Positions 13,148-25,000 of a stretch of DNA of 64,000 nt are shown here, one piece after another. How positions within the stretch are numbered: position 1 is the first letter of the stretch; each line of letters begins with the position of its first letter. Source of the DNA: Gryganskiella cystojenkinii (Eukaryota > Mortierellomycota > Mortierellomycetes > Mortierellales > Mortierellaceae); the NCBI GenBank assembly GCA_015852425.1, contig JAAAIG010000004.1:18555-82554 (forward strand), in the 5' to 3' direction. The notes under the pieces are model-generated. The model searched no databases, had not been told where the DNA came from, and saw nothing but the letters and a program-made list of their open reading frames with translations. The translations under genes were made by a program, and so were the position numbers.

Positions 13148-16100
13148 CTAGTGACGTTGTTGAGGGTAAGGGAAAGCAGGCATGTTGTTGTTATACCCAC
13201 CTCGACCACCACGGTTCGAAGGAGGACGGGCAGAGGGGGCTTGGGGTGCAGCATGGCCATACCATCCTTGACTAGGTTGTGCTGGGGTAGCGTTCACAGG
13301 TAAGATACCAGGGGGTAGCGCTGCGGTACCATAGCTACCTGCACCGTAGGCTGGCGCAGCAGGAGCAGGAGGATAGTTGTTGACGGGTGCAAATCCAGGG
13401 ATCGCAGGTGCTTGCTGAGACCCATAGTGGTGCGAAGGTGGTGCAGCATTATAGCCACCAGATCCATATCCACCGCGGGATCCACTTCCGTAACCTCCAC
13501 GAGGTGCTCCATTGCCATAACCTCCGCGACCTCCACCATTGTAGCCATTGTTGTTGTCCCGATGAGAACCATAGCCACCGTTTTGGTGACCACCGTATCC
13601 TCCTCTTGAGGACTGATCATCATCACGACCACCACCATATCCACCACGACCACCGCCATAACTTCCATGACCTGCGTGATTGCCGCCGTACCCTCCGTTG
13701 GGTGCATGGTCGTAGCTCTGCCGACTGTATCCGCCCTGCGAGTGATGGTCGTTTTGGTGCCCACCACGCCCAGAGAAGCCACCACGGTGTCCATTCGAAC
13801 TTGAACGGTGATCGTTTCCGCCACCATAACCGCCACGTCCGCCACCACCATATCCAACATGACCCGGTCGAGAGTCATATCCTTGGTAAGGACCAGGTTC
13901 AGGGTACCTTGATCCATCGTGGTTGTTACTGCCACCGTTATATCCGCCATAAGTCTGACCAGGGTAGGTCCTATCGGCCGCACCGCGGTTTTCAGGTACG
14001 TATCCACCGCGTCCACGGAAGTTGGATCCACCACGGTTGTTGCGATCGTATCCATTGTTGCCCTGGTATCCGTTGCTCTGACCTCTAGAGTTGTAGCCGC
14101 CGCCGTAGCCACCTCGACCACCGCGACCGCGTCCACCACGACCACCACGCTGCGATCCTCCACCGTTACGAATCCATTGAATATCATCAGGTGACAAGAC
14201 TCTGCGGGGTGGGTTCACGCCCTTTAGCATCAATGAAGGGTGAACATATCCCTCAGGAGAGGTAGGATTGGCGAAAATGACACTGATGGAAGTATCAATG
14301 GGGATGTCCTCGAGACCATAATCCACAAGCGGCGAAGGGAACGAGCTTCTAGGGATGCACTGAGGGTCCCTGGAGACATTACCCAAAAGACGACCGCTCT
14401 TCTTGTAGTCCAACGAAATGACCTCGCCATCGCCACGCGAACTGTAGAGCTTATCACAAAGTGTGTCGTAAAGCTTAGACTTTTCGCTGACAAATAAAAC
14501 CTCTTTGCCAAACTTGTTACGCTCGACCTCATCCTCGGTCAATTTGGGGTACAGTGGTGCCATGGCATCCAACAGACGCTTGGGATCCAAAAACGGCAAT
14601 AGAGCGACTCCCTGCCAGGCAAATTTCTTGCCGTTGAGATCCATGGCAAAATTCTCGGGGTAGAAATCAATAATGGGCGAATCTTCCTCGTACATCAAGG
14701 GTTGGAAAGCTGGGGGGATATGCTGCTTACTGCCAGCAGGAAGCACTCCCATGAGCTGCTCGATAGGATGGAAGGGTTCACCGAGTTCGAAAGTGATTTC
14801 CAAATCGCCAATATCGACAAAGTCTGAAGCAAAGGGAGAGTAGTGGTAGGGGTAGTACCACTGCCAGGACGGGCATCCTTGCATATAGTACTTCATAACC
14901 CAGCAGCATCCTTCTATGTAGCTCTTGACGATACTATTGTCGAACACAAAGATCAAAAACATATAAAACGTTAGTATCAGCCATTTTAAGAAAGGGCAGT
15001 CGCCTTTCAGATAAAAATGTCAGTGGCATGAACTTACGCTCTGCGAGCCTCGGAATCGGAGAGCTCGATGTGGAACTTGTTGCGGTAGTAGCGCTCCTTG
15101 TATTCAGGCTCCCACAGACGGACGTTATCTTCGGGCTCCTCGTCATCGTCAACAAGTGCCTTCTTCTTTGCGATCGCCACGGGGATGGGCGTCGGTGTCG
15201 CAGCTGCCTCTGTATCGTCATCTTCGGCAGAGGAGGCCGAGGAACCTTCGTCGACCTCCTCAATCGTGCGTTTGAGAGGGTTCTTTTCACTCATTACGAC
15301 ATCGTCTCCAGTCGCAGGGACGTCCACCGCAGCAGCTACGTCCTTGCTCTCGTCCTTGGTGTTGTCCTCCTTGGTCTCGTCCTTCGCCTCCTCCATGGTC
15401 GCCTCCAGAGTTTCTTGAGCAGATTTTTCTGTATTAGTCGCCTCGGGTTCCTTGACGGTATCTTGCGACATCTCTGCTCTCAAAAGAGCAGCTGCGGCAT
15501 GATTCGAAGCAGTTCTTATCCGGACCTTCTCCTCCATGATCTGCTTGTTGAGCGCAGCAACTTCCTTCTCCGCAGCAGCCTTGTTGCTGAGACCGCGGAC
15601 AGCAACTGCGGGCATGTTGAAGTTAGCTGTAGTTTGGGACAGGGCCGCGCCTCCTTGCTGAGAGGCATACAAAGCTCTGGCCTCATCTTCAACCTTTCTG
15701 CGTTTGTGGTTCTTCATCTTGCGCTCCTCCTTCTCACGACGTTCCTGGAAGATACCGTCCTCTTTCTTTCCGAGCTCAGTCATCAGGAACTGCGCCCTCT
15801 TCAAGTCGACGTCGCCATTTCGTGTCATATAACCGCCCATGAGGGGCAAGACCTGTTTCCAAATCTCGATCAAGATATCAATCGCGCCCTCACGTGTCTC
15901 CAACGAAGGCAAGTGGGGCAAGAAATCGTTTCCGACAAAGAAACACAAAAAGACCCAGTCGTCAATCGCTTGCTCAATATCCCACTCGAAAGGCAGGTTC
16001 TCGACCTTGAGCTCAATCTCGAGATACTCGCGAAGGATACTGACATTGAGATAAATGTAGGGTTTCTCTGTTGCAGGAGGAGCCTTTTCATCAAAATCGC

Positions 16101-17495
16101 CAGACTTGACCTTGGCCTTGCCTTGGCACTGTGCTGCCATATGTCCAGTCTGGTTGCAAAGAAAACATTTATTCTTTGCGCTGCCCTCTTGGAAGAAGAC
16201 ATCTTCACGAAGAACCTTGAAGTAAGGCTCGTGAGTTCCAAGAGCCAACATGATGAGATCGGCATCCTATTCATTCAACAAGAATAAAAGGCGTGATTAG
16301 TACTCAAGTCTATTCTCGAACACATTTCTAGCAGTAAAAAAATATCATTGACTTACAAGACCGTAGATAACATGACTGGTGTTTGGGTTGTGGTGAGGAG
16401 CAGAGCGTTGGGAGCGAATGAAATTCATCATCTTGTGCTCACCCTCTCCGGGAACGCTGCCGTCAGAGAGAATGACCTTCAAGTTCATCCAACCAGGATC
16501 CTCGTTCAGCTTTTTGGCGACCCAGAATCGAAGAGTCTTTCCTAAGTTAACCATGAAGGGTGTTCCAGGGGTAATACAGTTTCCGTCAAACTTTTGAGTA
16601 GTGTCGTGGTCGGGTCGCTGCGCTTTGAGCTCGGCTAATTGACAATAAAGACGATGAAAATAAAAAAAAGTCAGAAAGAGCTGTGTGTGAGTTGCTGGCA
16701 GCAACAGGCCTCTAGTATTTGGCTCGGTACGGACCTGTGAGTTCCTCCCACGCTTTGTCTTCACTCGCGGCCTTTTCTTTGGCTTCCTGAGCTGTCCTGA
16801 AACGTCTGGAACGTTGTTGGTTCATCTTTGCACGAGGGGCAACACCGTCTACGAGTAGAGATATATAAAATTTGTTAGTTCGCCTGCTGCGGAGTAAATA
16901 GTTGAGAAGTTCCTCAGATCGGTGACTCTGTTGCAGTTTGTGTTTACCAACAGCCATATAGAGCATCTTGCGAGGGCGGACCATGTTGACAATACGTTCA
17001 ATGTAGGCGAAGATAGCAACCATCATCTCGTCCTCGTTCGCTGGTGGGGGCTAATCACAGCAAAAAAAAAAAGGTGAGGGGATCGGGGTAAGTAGAGTGA
17101 TTCCAACATTGGGGAATATCCGATGGCACAACAGCGCAGGATCCGAAACAAAGGACATACCTTGCCCTCGGGTTTACAGCAAGGATGAATAATGTTGTTC
17201 ATATCCAAGTATAAATAGTCGTTTTCTTCATTGTTTGGGTTGGGCTGAGTGATGTCGATGGGGACAACGACACCATCGACCTCCTTTGGATGTTCCTCGA
17301 CGACATTGGTTGTGATCTTTGGATACTTGTTGGCTAACCTGTTGTAGCAAATCAAATTCGGAAAAAAGTTAGAAGGAAAGTCAAGTTGCTCCAGTAGATC
17401 GTAACATTCGTGAATAGGTTATTTGTCCAAGAGGGGTTCATGGCGGTTATTGTGATTTGGTGGTCGTACCATCTGAAAAGGGCGGGAACTCCCAT
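13148..17495 (-). CDS. RAT1: 5'-3' exoribonuclease 2 (Rat1/Xrn2)
   Basis: Seven exons read 17495-17470, 17338-17161, 17050-16948, 16848-16735, 16634-16357, 16266-15038 and 14933-13148, giving 1237 residues. Xrn2 is the nuclear 5'-3' exonuclease used in transcription termination and rRNA/snoRNA trimming. The protein opens with MGVPALFRW, where the last codon is split by intron 1. Catalytic acidic residues are in place: [12 protein letters not shown] (Asp54), VPGEGEHK (Glu204, Glu206) and DADLIML (Asp234, Asp236). A CCHC zinc knuckle (Cys267, Cys270, His275, Cys280) is inserted after the first catalytic block, as in plant and filamentous-fungal Xrn2. The second conserved region contains [13 protein letters not shown] and ASDF. 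From about residue 900 the tail is RGG/GYGG-rich low complexity. The exon 4 donor is the weak GTCCGT. Confidence 0.93.
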
Positions 17496-17957
17496 AATGT
17501 ACCAGATCGAGAGGAGGGCGGGAAGAGTGAGGGAATGAAGGAATGGAGGGGGAAGGGAGAAAAAAAATAAAAATTAAAAAGAGAAAATGAAGTAAAAAAA
17601 AAAAAAGTGAAATGAAGAATTGGAGTAGAATTGTGGACCCTGCCTGACCTTTTAGGGAGGCAAAGCCTTTATATTTTTTTTTTTTGAGGTAATCAATACA
17701 GGGACTGGGTTTATTTAATTGCATATAGGATTAGCGTGGAACAACAAAAATCGTGCAATTAGAGAAAAGCAGACATTCGCTGACGTGCTTTGTGCTTTGT
17801 GTCCGTCTGTGCACGCGCTTGCCTTTTTTTATTTCACGTTTTTGGCATTTTCCTCATTCCCATTCAACTGGACACATACGTTCTCTCTCACTCTCTCCCC
17901 ACACGCACATACGGTCCCACACCATTCACCATTTCAACCAAAAGAAAATCGGCTGCC
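17496..17957. promoter_or_regulatory. Divergent promoter RAT1 / UBX gene
   Basis: This 462-base spacer separates two divergently transcribed starts. On the RAT1 side it is purine-rich on the plus strand (CT-rich leader on the minus strand). On the other side it is a CT-rich plus-strand leader ending in GCTGCC before the ATG. No gene lies within it. A shared bidirectional promoter is inferred from the geometry. Confidence 0.5.
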
Positions 17958-20366
17958 ATGGAAGAGTCCATTAACTCTGAGGACATTGTCCAGTTCTGTG
18001 CCATCACCTCCGCAGACCCCGATGTCGCATCAAACTATCTGACGGTACCTTATTAAAATTGGACTTTCACACAAAAATGCTCTCGTTTTTGTCGACCTTT
18101 TCGGTGGGGTGGTTGGACGGTGCTTCCGTCCTTCGATTCCCCTTTGAGTGCGCGTAAAGTGTACAAAAGACTACTGTGGCATATTCTGTTGCTTACCTCC
18201 CTTTCTTGTCCTATAGGTCTGCGATGGGTCCCTGGATCGAGCTATCTCCCTCTACATGGAAAGTGGAGGTGTTGATCTCGCTGGCACTTCTTCCTCTAGA
18301 AACGCCAACACCTCCACCGCAAATAACAGCAGCAACAGCAGCAACGGCAGAAGCGCGCGTCGGTCTAGATCGCCCTCCAACGATGGTTCCGCCGGAGGCT
18401 TTGGAACCTTTGATCACGATGAGGAGCTTGCGCGGTCCTTGATGGAGGAGGAGAACAAAGCTTCCAGCTCTATTCGTGCCCCAATTGCACCGCGTCATGA
18501 AATGTTGCTCGGAGATGACTTTGGTGACCACTCAGGAGCCATGTTCGGAGGGCCCTCGCGTAAGACTTTTTTTTTTCTTTTTTTTCTTGAGGGCTTTGTA
18601 CCTTTTGGGGTCGGATATATGGTTCCACTTCGAGAAAGAAAAGAGCTTGACATAGATATCACAGAACTGACGCCTTCTTTTTACGCTTGCTTTCTCCAAC
18701 ATTTAACTTAACCTTCATGTTACCATAGGCCTTCGCGCTACGCCATCGGTCTTTTTGCCGCCAGATTCTTCCAGCCTTGCAAGAGATGCTTTCCGTGATT
18801 TTAGGGCTGAGGCTGCTACTCTGGGGGGAGAGACTAGCCCAAAGACTTCTCGACTCGCTGACTTATTCAAAGCTCCTTTGGATATGATGGCCCGTGGTGA
18901 TTTTGATCAGGTACATGGTTTGAGCTTGATTAGCGTTTTGTAGTGCTCTCTGGGAACTGTGCTATCTTGATGATGATGATGATGACGAAATGCTAACCGT
19001 GCGCTATCATGCATGAAAAACCCCGCTTACAGAGCCGAAACGTTGCAAAGGCGCAGACCAAGTGGCTCATGGTCAATATTCAGGAAGCCGGCGTCTTTGC
19101 TTGTCAGGTTCTCAACCGTGATCTCTGGAGTGATCCCAGCGTAAAGGAGGTCGTTAAAGAGAACTTTATCTTTTTGCAGGTATGGTATTCGCCCATAGAT
19201 TGTACCGCAGGAAACATAGAAAAGCTGGTGTACATGATGGACTCTAACAAACGTTGTCTCTACCATAACACAGTTCTACTCTGACAGTGTTGAAGGAAAG
19301 AAATATGCAGCCTATTACCCTTTCAGATCCGGAAACCCTCACATTGCCATCGTTGACCCCAGAACAGGTAAAACAATTGGACCCGACTTTGAAAAGCGGA
19401 TGCAAGTCCACATCATATGAATGCATTGGAAGAAATTCTCGTATTGATTTCCATTCTTTATTCCCCTTCTAGCCGAGAGAATGCACGTCTGGAGCAAGGC
19501 TATCGATCCCATGGATTTTCTCTCTGATGGTATGGAGAAGGCTTTTAGACAGGCGAATAATTTGGTCCGCATGTTCACCTATGGTGATGGGTCCTAATAT
19601 CTTTAATTTTCTTTGGGAGTAGTGGCCGAGTTCTTGGACATGCACTCGTTGATAGACTCTGCTTCCAAGCCCTCACAGCCAAAGAAGAAAAAATTGGTCA
19701 AGGATGTCTCGGACATGACTGAAGAAGAGCAGTTGCACGCGGCCATGATGGCGTCGATGGGAGGCGATCCCTCAAGTGCTATTGATATCCCAGACGCTGA
19801 TGAGGACACACCCATCGCGGAGGCGCCAGCAGGTAATGGATAATTTAAGCCGGAGGCTTCGTTGTTGTTGTTGTTGTTGTTGTTGCATATGCTAATAGAA
19901 ACCCAAACGACGATACTTAACCAATATTTTTTTTCATTTTCCATTAGAAACACCGGCGGGGTTGGAAGCAGAAGCAGAAGCAGAAGCAGAAGCAGAGGAG
20001 GTCTCTGTGTTTGACAGCATACAACCCATTCTCCATCAGGAGCCCACAGACATGGCCTCATCCGCACGAGTTGGCTTTAAATTCGGCGATGGTTCCCGTG
20101 TGACACATCGTTTCTCCAAGACCGCACCTGTCCGAGCTCTGTTTGAATTTGTCAAGGCCAAGCTCGAGGATGCGGGAACGCAACCCTTCCAGGTGTGTTA
20201 TCCATGCCTTTTGATTTTGAAATAAGCCTGATCTTATAATCTAATACGTGCATTTCTTTCTATGCTTTTCTGTTAGCTCGTTTTCGGAGGCAAGCAGTTG
20301 CTCCCTGAGGTTGACAAGACGCTGACGGAGGTCGGTCTCGAAAGTGCATTGGTCATTGTGGAGTAA
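17958..20366 (+). CDS. UBA-like/UAS/UBX protein (UBXN7/Ubx5 type)
   Basis: Nine exons (17958-18044, 18217-18559, 18729-18910, 19033-19179, 19274-19367, 19473-19529, 19623-19832, 19948-20192, 20277-20366) give 484 residues. Proteins of this type tether ubiquitylated substrates to the AAA ATPase Cdc48/p97. A UBA-like helix bundle fills the first 45 residues. A Ser/Asn-rich linker follows, then an acidic stretch with HDEELARSLMEEE that resembles a ubiquitin-interacting helix. The thioredoxin-like UAS domain (about 205-315) contains KWLMVNIQ and IAIVDPRT. An EAEAEA tract precedes the C-terminal UBX fold (from about 405). The UBX loop that normally carries the Phe-Pro-Arg p97 contact reads FQLVFGGKQLLP instead, so Cdc48 binding may differ. 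The stop falls directly after the last UBX strand. Confidence 0.88.
19861..19885. repeat. (GTT)n microsatellite
   Basis: Eight uninterrupted GTT units lie inside the seventh intron (19833-19947) of the UBX gene, so length change would not alter the protein. Confidence 0.9.
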
Positions 20367-20540
20367 ACGCTCTCTCCCAAAAAACAAAACTCGCAGAACA
20401 CTCGGGGATCCACTCTTAGCCCACCGCCAAAAAGCAAACAACAAGATACAATCCAATCCGCTTTTTTTCCGAGGATATCTATGGGGTCCATGTCGATTAT
20501 TTTTTTGAATTTGTATTTGCAAAGAGGAAGTATGATACAA

Positions 20541-20561
20541 GTGTGTGTGTGTGTGTGTGTG
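20541..20561. repeat. (GT)n microsatellite
   Basis: An uninterrupted GT/TG dinucleotide run sits in the short convergent gap between the UBX gene and the CBP6-like gene, within presumed 3' UTR. Confidence 0.9.
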
Positions 20562-20598
20562 CTGCTGGCGGATGTTTTCCGTGCTAGATGAGATGATT

Positions 20599-21159
20599 TT
20601 ACTTGGAGGTCCTGAACAACTTTTGGAAGAAAGTAGGACCCTTCTTGCCGATGGCCTCAAAGTTCTTCTTGGCGGTCTCCTTCTCGAGCATCTCGATGAC
20701 TTTGGCGTAGTAGTTGGGATTACTTGCAGGGGTCAACAGCTTCGAGGACAATGGGTACTAGAAACATGAGAAAAAAGATCCGATCGGGAAAAGAGGGGAG
20801 TGAGTGTGAAATCATGAGGGTTAGTTTTCTTTGCGCTATAAGAAAGTTGTTCGAGCCAGATACGCCTCCGAAAACCAAAAAAAAAAAAAAAAAAAAAATA
20901 GAATTTGATCCCCTACCTTCTTCTTGAACTCGTTTCCAGTGATTCTTTGCAGGGCCTCGAGTTGAACCTGAGCGTCTGCGATCCTGGTCGCCAGGGTCTC
21001 TGAGGATTCGATAGGTGCGCGGAAGGTGGATGTGACCTGGCTTCGGAGAGCGGTCTTCATGTTGCGGGTTGGGCGAATAGGATCAGCGGGCCAGTCTGCG
21101 ATGACACGAAGGTACGACCGGTAGAGACGACTGACGGAAGCGGTTGATGGAGATGCCAT
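20599..21159 (-). CDS. CBP6: Cytochrome bc1 complex assembly factor Cbp6/UQCC2
   Basis: Two exons (21159-20917, 20757-20599) give 133 residues. Cbp6/UQCC2 acts at the mitochondrial ribosome with Cbp3, promoting translation and early assembly of cytochrome b for complex III. The N-terminus contains LYRSYLRVIADWP and a conserved TRNMKTALRSQV helix. The C-terminal half has the P-x-x-NP-x-YY motif (TPASNPNYYAKVIEML), which matches the corresponding segment of yeast Cbp6. The single intron holds a run of 22 A residues on the plus strand. The call rests on these two segments and the length; a generic LYR-like small mitochondrial protein is the alternative. Confidence 0.75.
20877..20898. repeat. Poly(A/T) run of 22
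   Basis: A homopolymer of 22 A on the plus strand lies in the CBP6 intron. On the transcribed strand it is a T tract downstream of the exon 1 donor. Its length is likely variable and error-prone in sequencing. Confidence 0.9.
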
Positions 21160-22026
21160 TGTTCAAGGAGTTGATGTGTGACAAGAATGAGAAGACGTAC
21201 TGTTCAGAGGGAATGAAAACTAAATCAAATGAATGCATCCATCACCCATGTTATTTCGGTGTTTTCCGATTTGTGACTGTTCAATTTCTTTGGTTGTCCC
21301 TCACTTGTTCCTGGACGACAGGGCAGTGGCAGGGTGCTGGACGCGTCTGGACACATGAACGCGTTCCTCCTTCAAGTCACTGCACCTGTGGATAGTAAAA
21401 AAACAAGAAAGTCAAGGAAGGTTTTTTTTTCTCGAGTAGCGATGGTGTTCCTGACGTCAAGGTCATCCTGTACTTTTGCAAAGGTATGTAGCTTTTCGCT
21501 TTCTTCAAGATGGTCAGCCAGGTCCGTTAGACACAAAAAAAAACTTTCTTTTTTTTTTAGATGGTAAAAGAGAGATCCAGACCTATGGTCCCATGGAGAG
21601 GAGAGGGGAAAGAAGCAGGCGTATCATTGTGGGAACTAGTGGTCCTCCTGTTGGTAGGGATCATGAGTTCTCAAGGGACGGGAGAAGAAGAAAAAAAAGG
21701 GAGTCCTCGGAGAGCTGCGATAAAAAACAGACTTGTCCTCTTTCAGAAGAGATAACAAATAAAAAAAAACGAGAAAAAGCTTGGGAGTTGTCCGCAACGT
21801 GCGTATTGTGCAGTGCGATGTGGTCTCTTCTCTCCTTTCCTTTTGATATTTTTGCTCATTCCCTTTTGCTCCACCTTTTTTTTCTCATTCTCTCATCAAT
21901 CAACTCGCCTCCCTCCCGCCCCTTTCCCTTCCTCCTCCTCGCAACTCCTTCACCGTATTTTCCAACTATACACAGCTCTCATTCGCCATCTTTTTATTTT
22001 CTCTGTCCTTTTAAACTCGTACTGCC
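21160..22026. promoter_or_regulatory. Divergent promoter CBP6 / GCK-III kinase
   Basis: 867 bases lie between two divergent starts. The last 200 bases are strongly CT-rich on the plus strand and lead into the kinase ATG at 22027. Open frames here are short and show no domain or codon pattern of a real gene. Nothing else is recognised. Confidence 0.5.
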
Positions 22027-25000
22027 ATGGTAAAGAATTCAGTTTCTTGGACGTCAGACATCATGCATCGACTGTTGGTTGTATTCTCTCTTGGGCGGTG
22101 TTGGGACGCTTTTGTTGTTCTTTGGTTGCCCGCCTATGCAAAGCGAACACTGAGAGACCGAATCGTATCAGTGTCCAATGAAGGTCTCTTCCCCCATGTT
22201 TGCAATCAGCAACTGATAAGCTTTTACCTTTTCTTTGCTTCCCCATATCAAAAATAGAGTGTGTCCAGTCAGTTGGATCCGGAGGAGTACTATGTCAAGC
22301 TGGAGCGTATCGGTAATGAGCGCTTTATCACATCGTCCTCGCTTATCGACAAAAGAAATAGGAAGAGAGCGTACCAAGGAAACAACATCGCAACTGACGC
22401 CGAAACAATTTTTACTCCCTCTCTTTTATGTGGTTCTTTTCTCAATAGGCAAAGGCTCCTTCGGAGAAGTCTTCAAAGGGTAAAAAAAACACGCAGTTTT
22501 GAAAGGACCGGGCTTGGATTAGGACATGGCACGGGATATCAATGGACTGAGTGTAAGAGAGGGGTGAGAGCATGGGAACAAGAGGTCGATGCAGGTCCAC
22601 CGTTGGAGTCCAAGGTCAGGCTTGTATCCTTAGAACGAAGCTTACTGCAAGATCCCTCTTCCCCATCCTGAGGGGGTTCAACAGCTTCTTTTTATCGAAA
22701 AAATGACAATGAACCAAAAATGTGGGTCTAAGGGGGCTCACAAAAGGAAACATCAAGGGAGGAGAGAGAGTCCCCTTCCCCCTTCCTCCCCCTTCCTTCC
22801 TGCTCCTCTTGGCGGCCTGTCCCTTTTCACATCGCTGGATAATTGGATATGGATCAAAGAAACCGCTTTTTCTGACCCTGCATCGGACAGCCAAACGGCG
22901 TGATCTCAGCGGCGGCTAACAGCAACAACAACCTCGCCGTCATCATGATGAGTAAAATCATATCCATGTACCACCTGTTTTTTTTTTCTTTGCCCCTGAT
23001 TTTTCATTTCACTTTTATGAGATGGGTGACAAACAACAAGGAAAAGATGTGGTTCAGTACAGTCTCTACTGCTTTTTCCGCTCACGAATAGAGAGAAAGA
23101 GAGACTGACAGGAGGATTAAGGATGAATGAGCCGAGTGGTTGGGTCGAGTTTGATCTAACGGTATTAAATCTCAATCCGTCATACCTCACCTTTCACTTT
23201 TGCATAGGTTCGATCGCAGGACAAAGAAACCGGTTGCAATCAAGATTATAGATCTTGAGAACGCCGAGGATGAAATCGATGACATTCAACAGGAAATCAA
23301 CATCTTGTCACAGCTGGACTCTCCCTACGTGACGAGGTACATTAGAAACCGTATCCACCAACAAAATGAAATGATTTTTTGAGTGCGCATGAGCAAAATA
23401 CTAAAACCGCGTTGCAACGTTGATCCAGGTACTTTGCGTCGTTCTTGAAAGGAGCCAACCTCTGGATTATCATGGAGTATTGCTCAGGAGGATCCTGCTC
23501 AGATCTGGTAAGTACCACACGAGTTCGCAAAAGGCCATCACGTCAGCGCTCAAAATCGGCAGGATATAGTTTTCAACTATTCCCCCCCTCCTCCTTCCCT
23601 CCCACTGGAATATTCCTAACCCGAATGCCCGTCTTTGATGTTTACTGTTATAGATGAAAGCGGCAAGTTTCAAGGAAGATTACATCGCCATCATCGCTCG
23701 CGAGCTTCTGAAGGGTCTTGAGTATCTCCACGGGGAAGGAAAACTCCATCGAGGTAACCACAAAAAAAAAAAAAAAGTTAACGGCGTGCGGATCGGAGAA
23801 AGGGGGTTGAGGACAGGAGTCATGTGGATTCTTTTTTATACTTTTGTTTTGTAACAGGTCCAGCGAAGCATGGCATGACGCGTGCTCGCACAACGCTAAA
23901 CCTTTGTCGCATAAATTCTCTTTTTTTTGTTCTCCTTCGTGTATTTTTCTGTTCTGTCGCCTGGTGACCATCCCTCGCTTCCGTGAACATCCTTGTGCGA
24001 CGATCGCTGCAAACCCAGACATCAAAGGTAACAATAACAAAGGCGGCTTTTGCTCCTGAGACCATTTGTCGAAAGTATTATGTGTGTGATCGTTACTGAC
24101 ATTAGGTAATTGTTTATGCTCAACCGCTTTTTCTTCCTTTTCGTAGCCGCTAATGTTCTTCTCACGACCGACGGAGATGTCAAACTTGCGGATTTTGGAG
24201 TGTCCGGTCAGGTATGCTGATTGTACTGGATCTCTACAATGAAATATTACGCGGACGAATTGATTCATACCACTTTTTAATACGTTTATTCATCATCTGA
24301 ATAGCTCACAGCAACAATGACAAAAAAGAATACATTTGTCGGCACACCAGTAAGTCAATCATAGCAGAGATGACTAAAGAGCACCATATTTCACCCGTAA
24401 CGACTTTGGCTTACATCCCGAGGTTTCTTATGTTTTGATAGTTTTGGATGGCGCCTGAGGTAATCAAACAATCGGGGTACGATAACAAGGCCGACATCTG
24501 GTCGTTAGGCATTACTGCTATCGAACTGGCCAAGGGAGAACCACCATATTCGGATATGCATCCTATGAAAGTGCTATTCTTGATCCCCAAAAACGCGCCA
24601 CCAGTACTCGAGGGAAACTATTCAAGAGCATTCAAAGATTTTGTGGCGGCATGCTTACAACGGGATCCATCTCTGGTAAGCATCAAGAAATGCCCTTGAG
24701 GTTTCCTCACAGTTTATTACCAAGACGATGTATACTGTTTGTAAGGAGTTATATAACCCGCTAATGTTGTGCTCAACCCCCTCTCCTCTTCAGCGCCCAT
24801 CTGCCAAAGAGTTATCAAAGCACCGGTTCATCCGATCCGCAAAGAAATCGTCTTACCTCACGGAACTGATCGAGATTCACGAGCGGTGGCTGCACGAAGG
24901 AGGACGCGAGAGCGAATCATCTGACGAGGAAACATCTGCGTAAGGGTGGCCTCTGAAATCGATGCAGGTTCTTTTGCTGGTTAGTGTGTTTCATTTGCCA

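Noticed and set aside
13294..14187. Alternative frame of 297 codons on the same strand as the Rat1 tail
   Set aside because: It is an out-of-frame reading of the GYGG repeat codons, giving Val/Thr/Met repeats without any domain.
19368..19419. Read-through of the UBX exon 5 donor giving GKTIGPDFEKRMQ
   Set aside because: The spliced form gives DPRTAERMHVWSK, matching the UAS domain, while read-through soon meets a stop.
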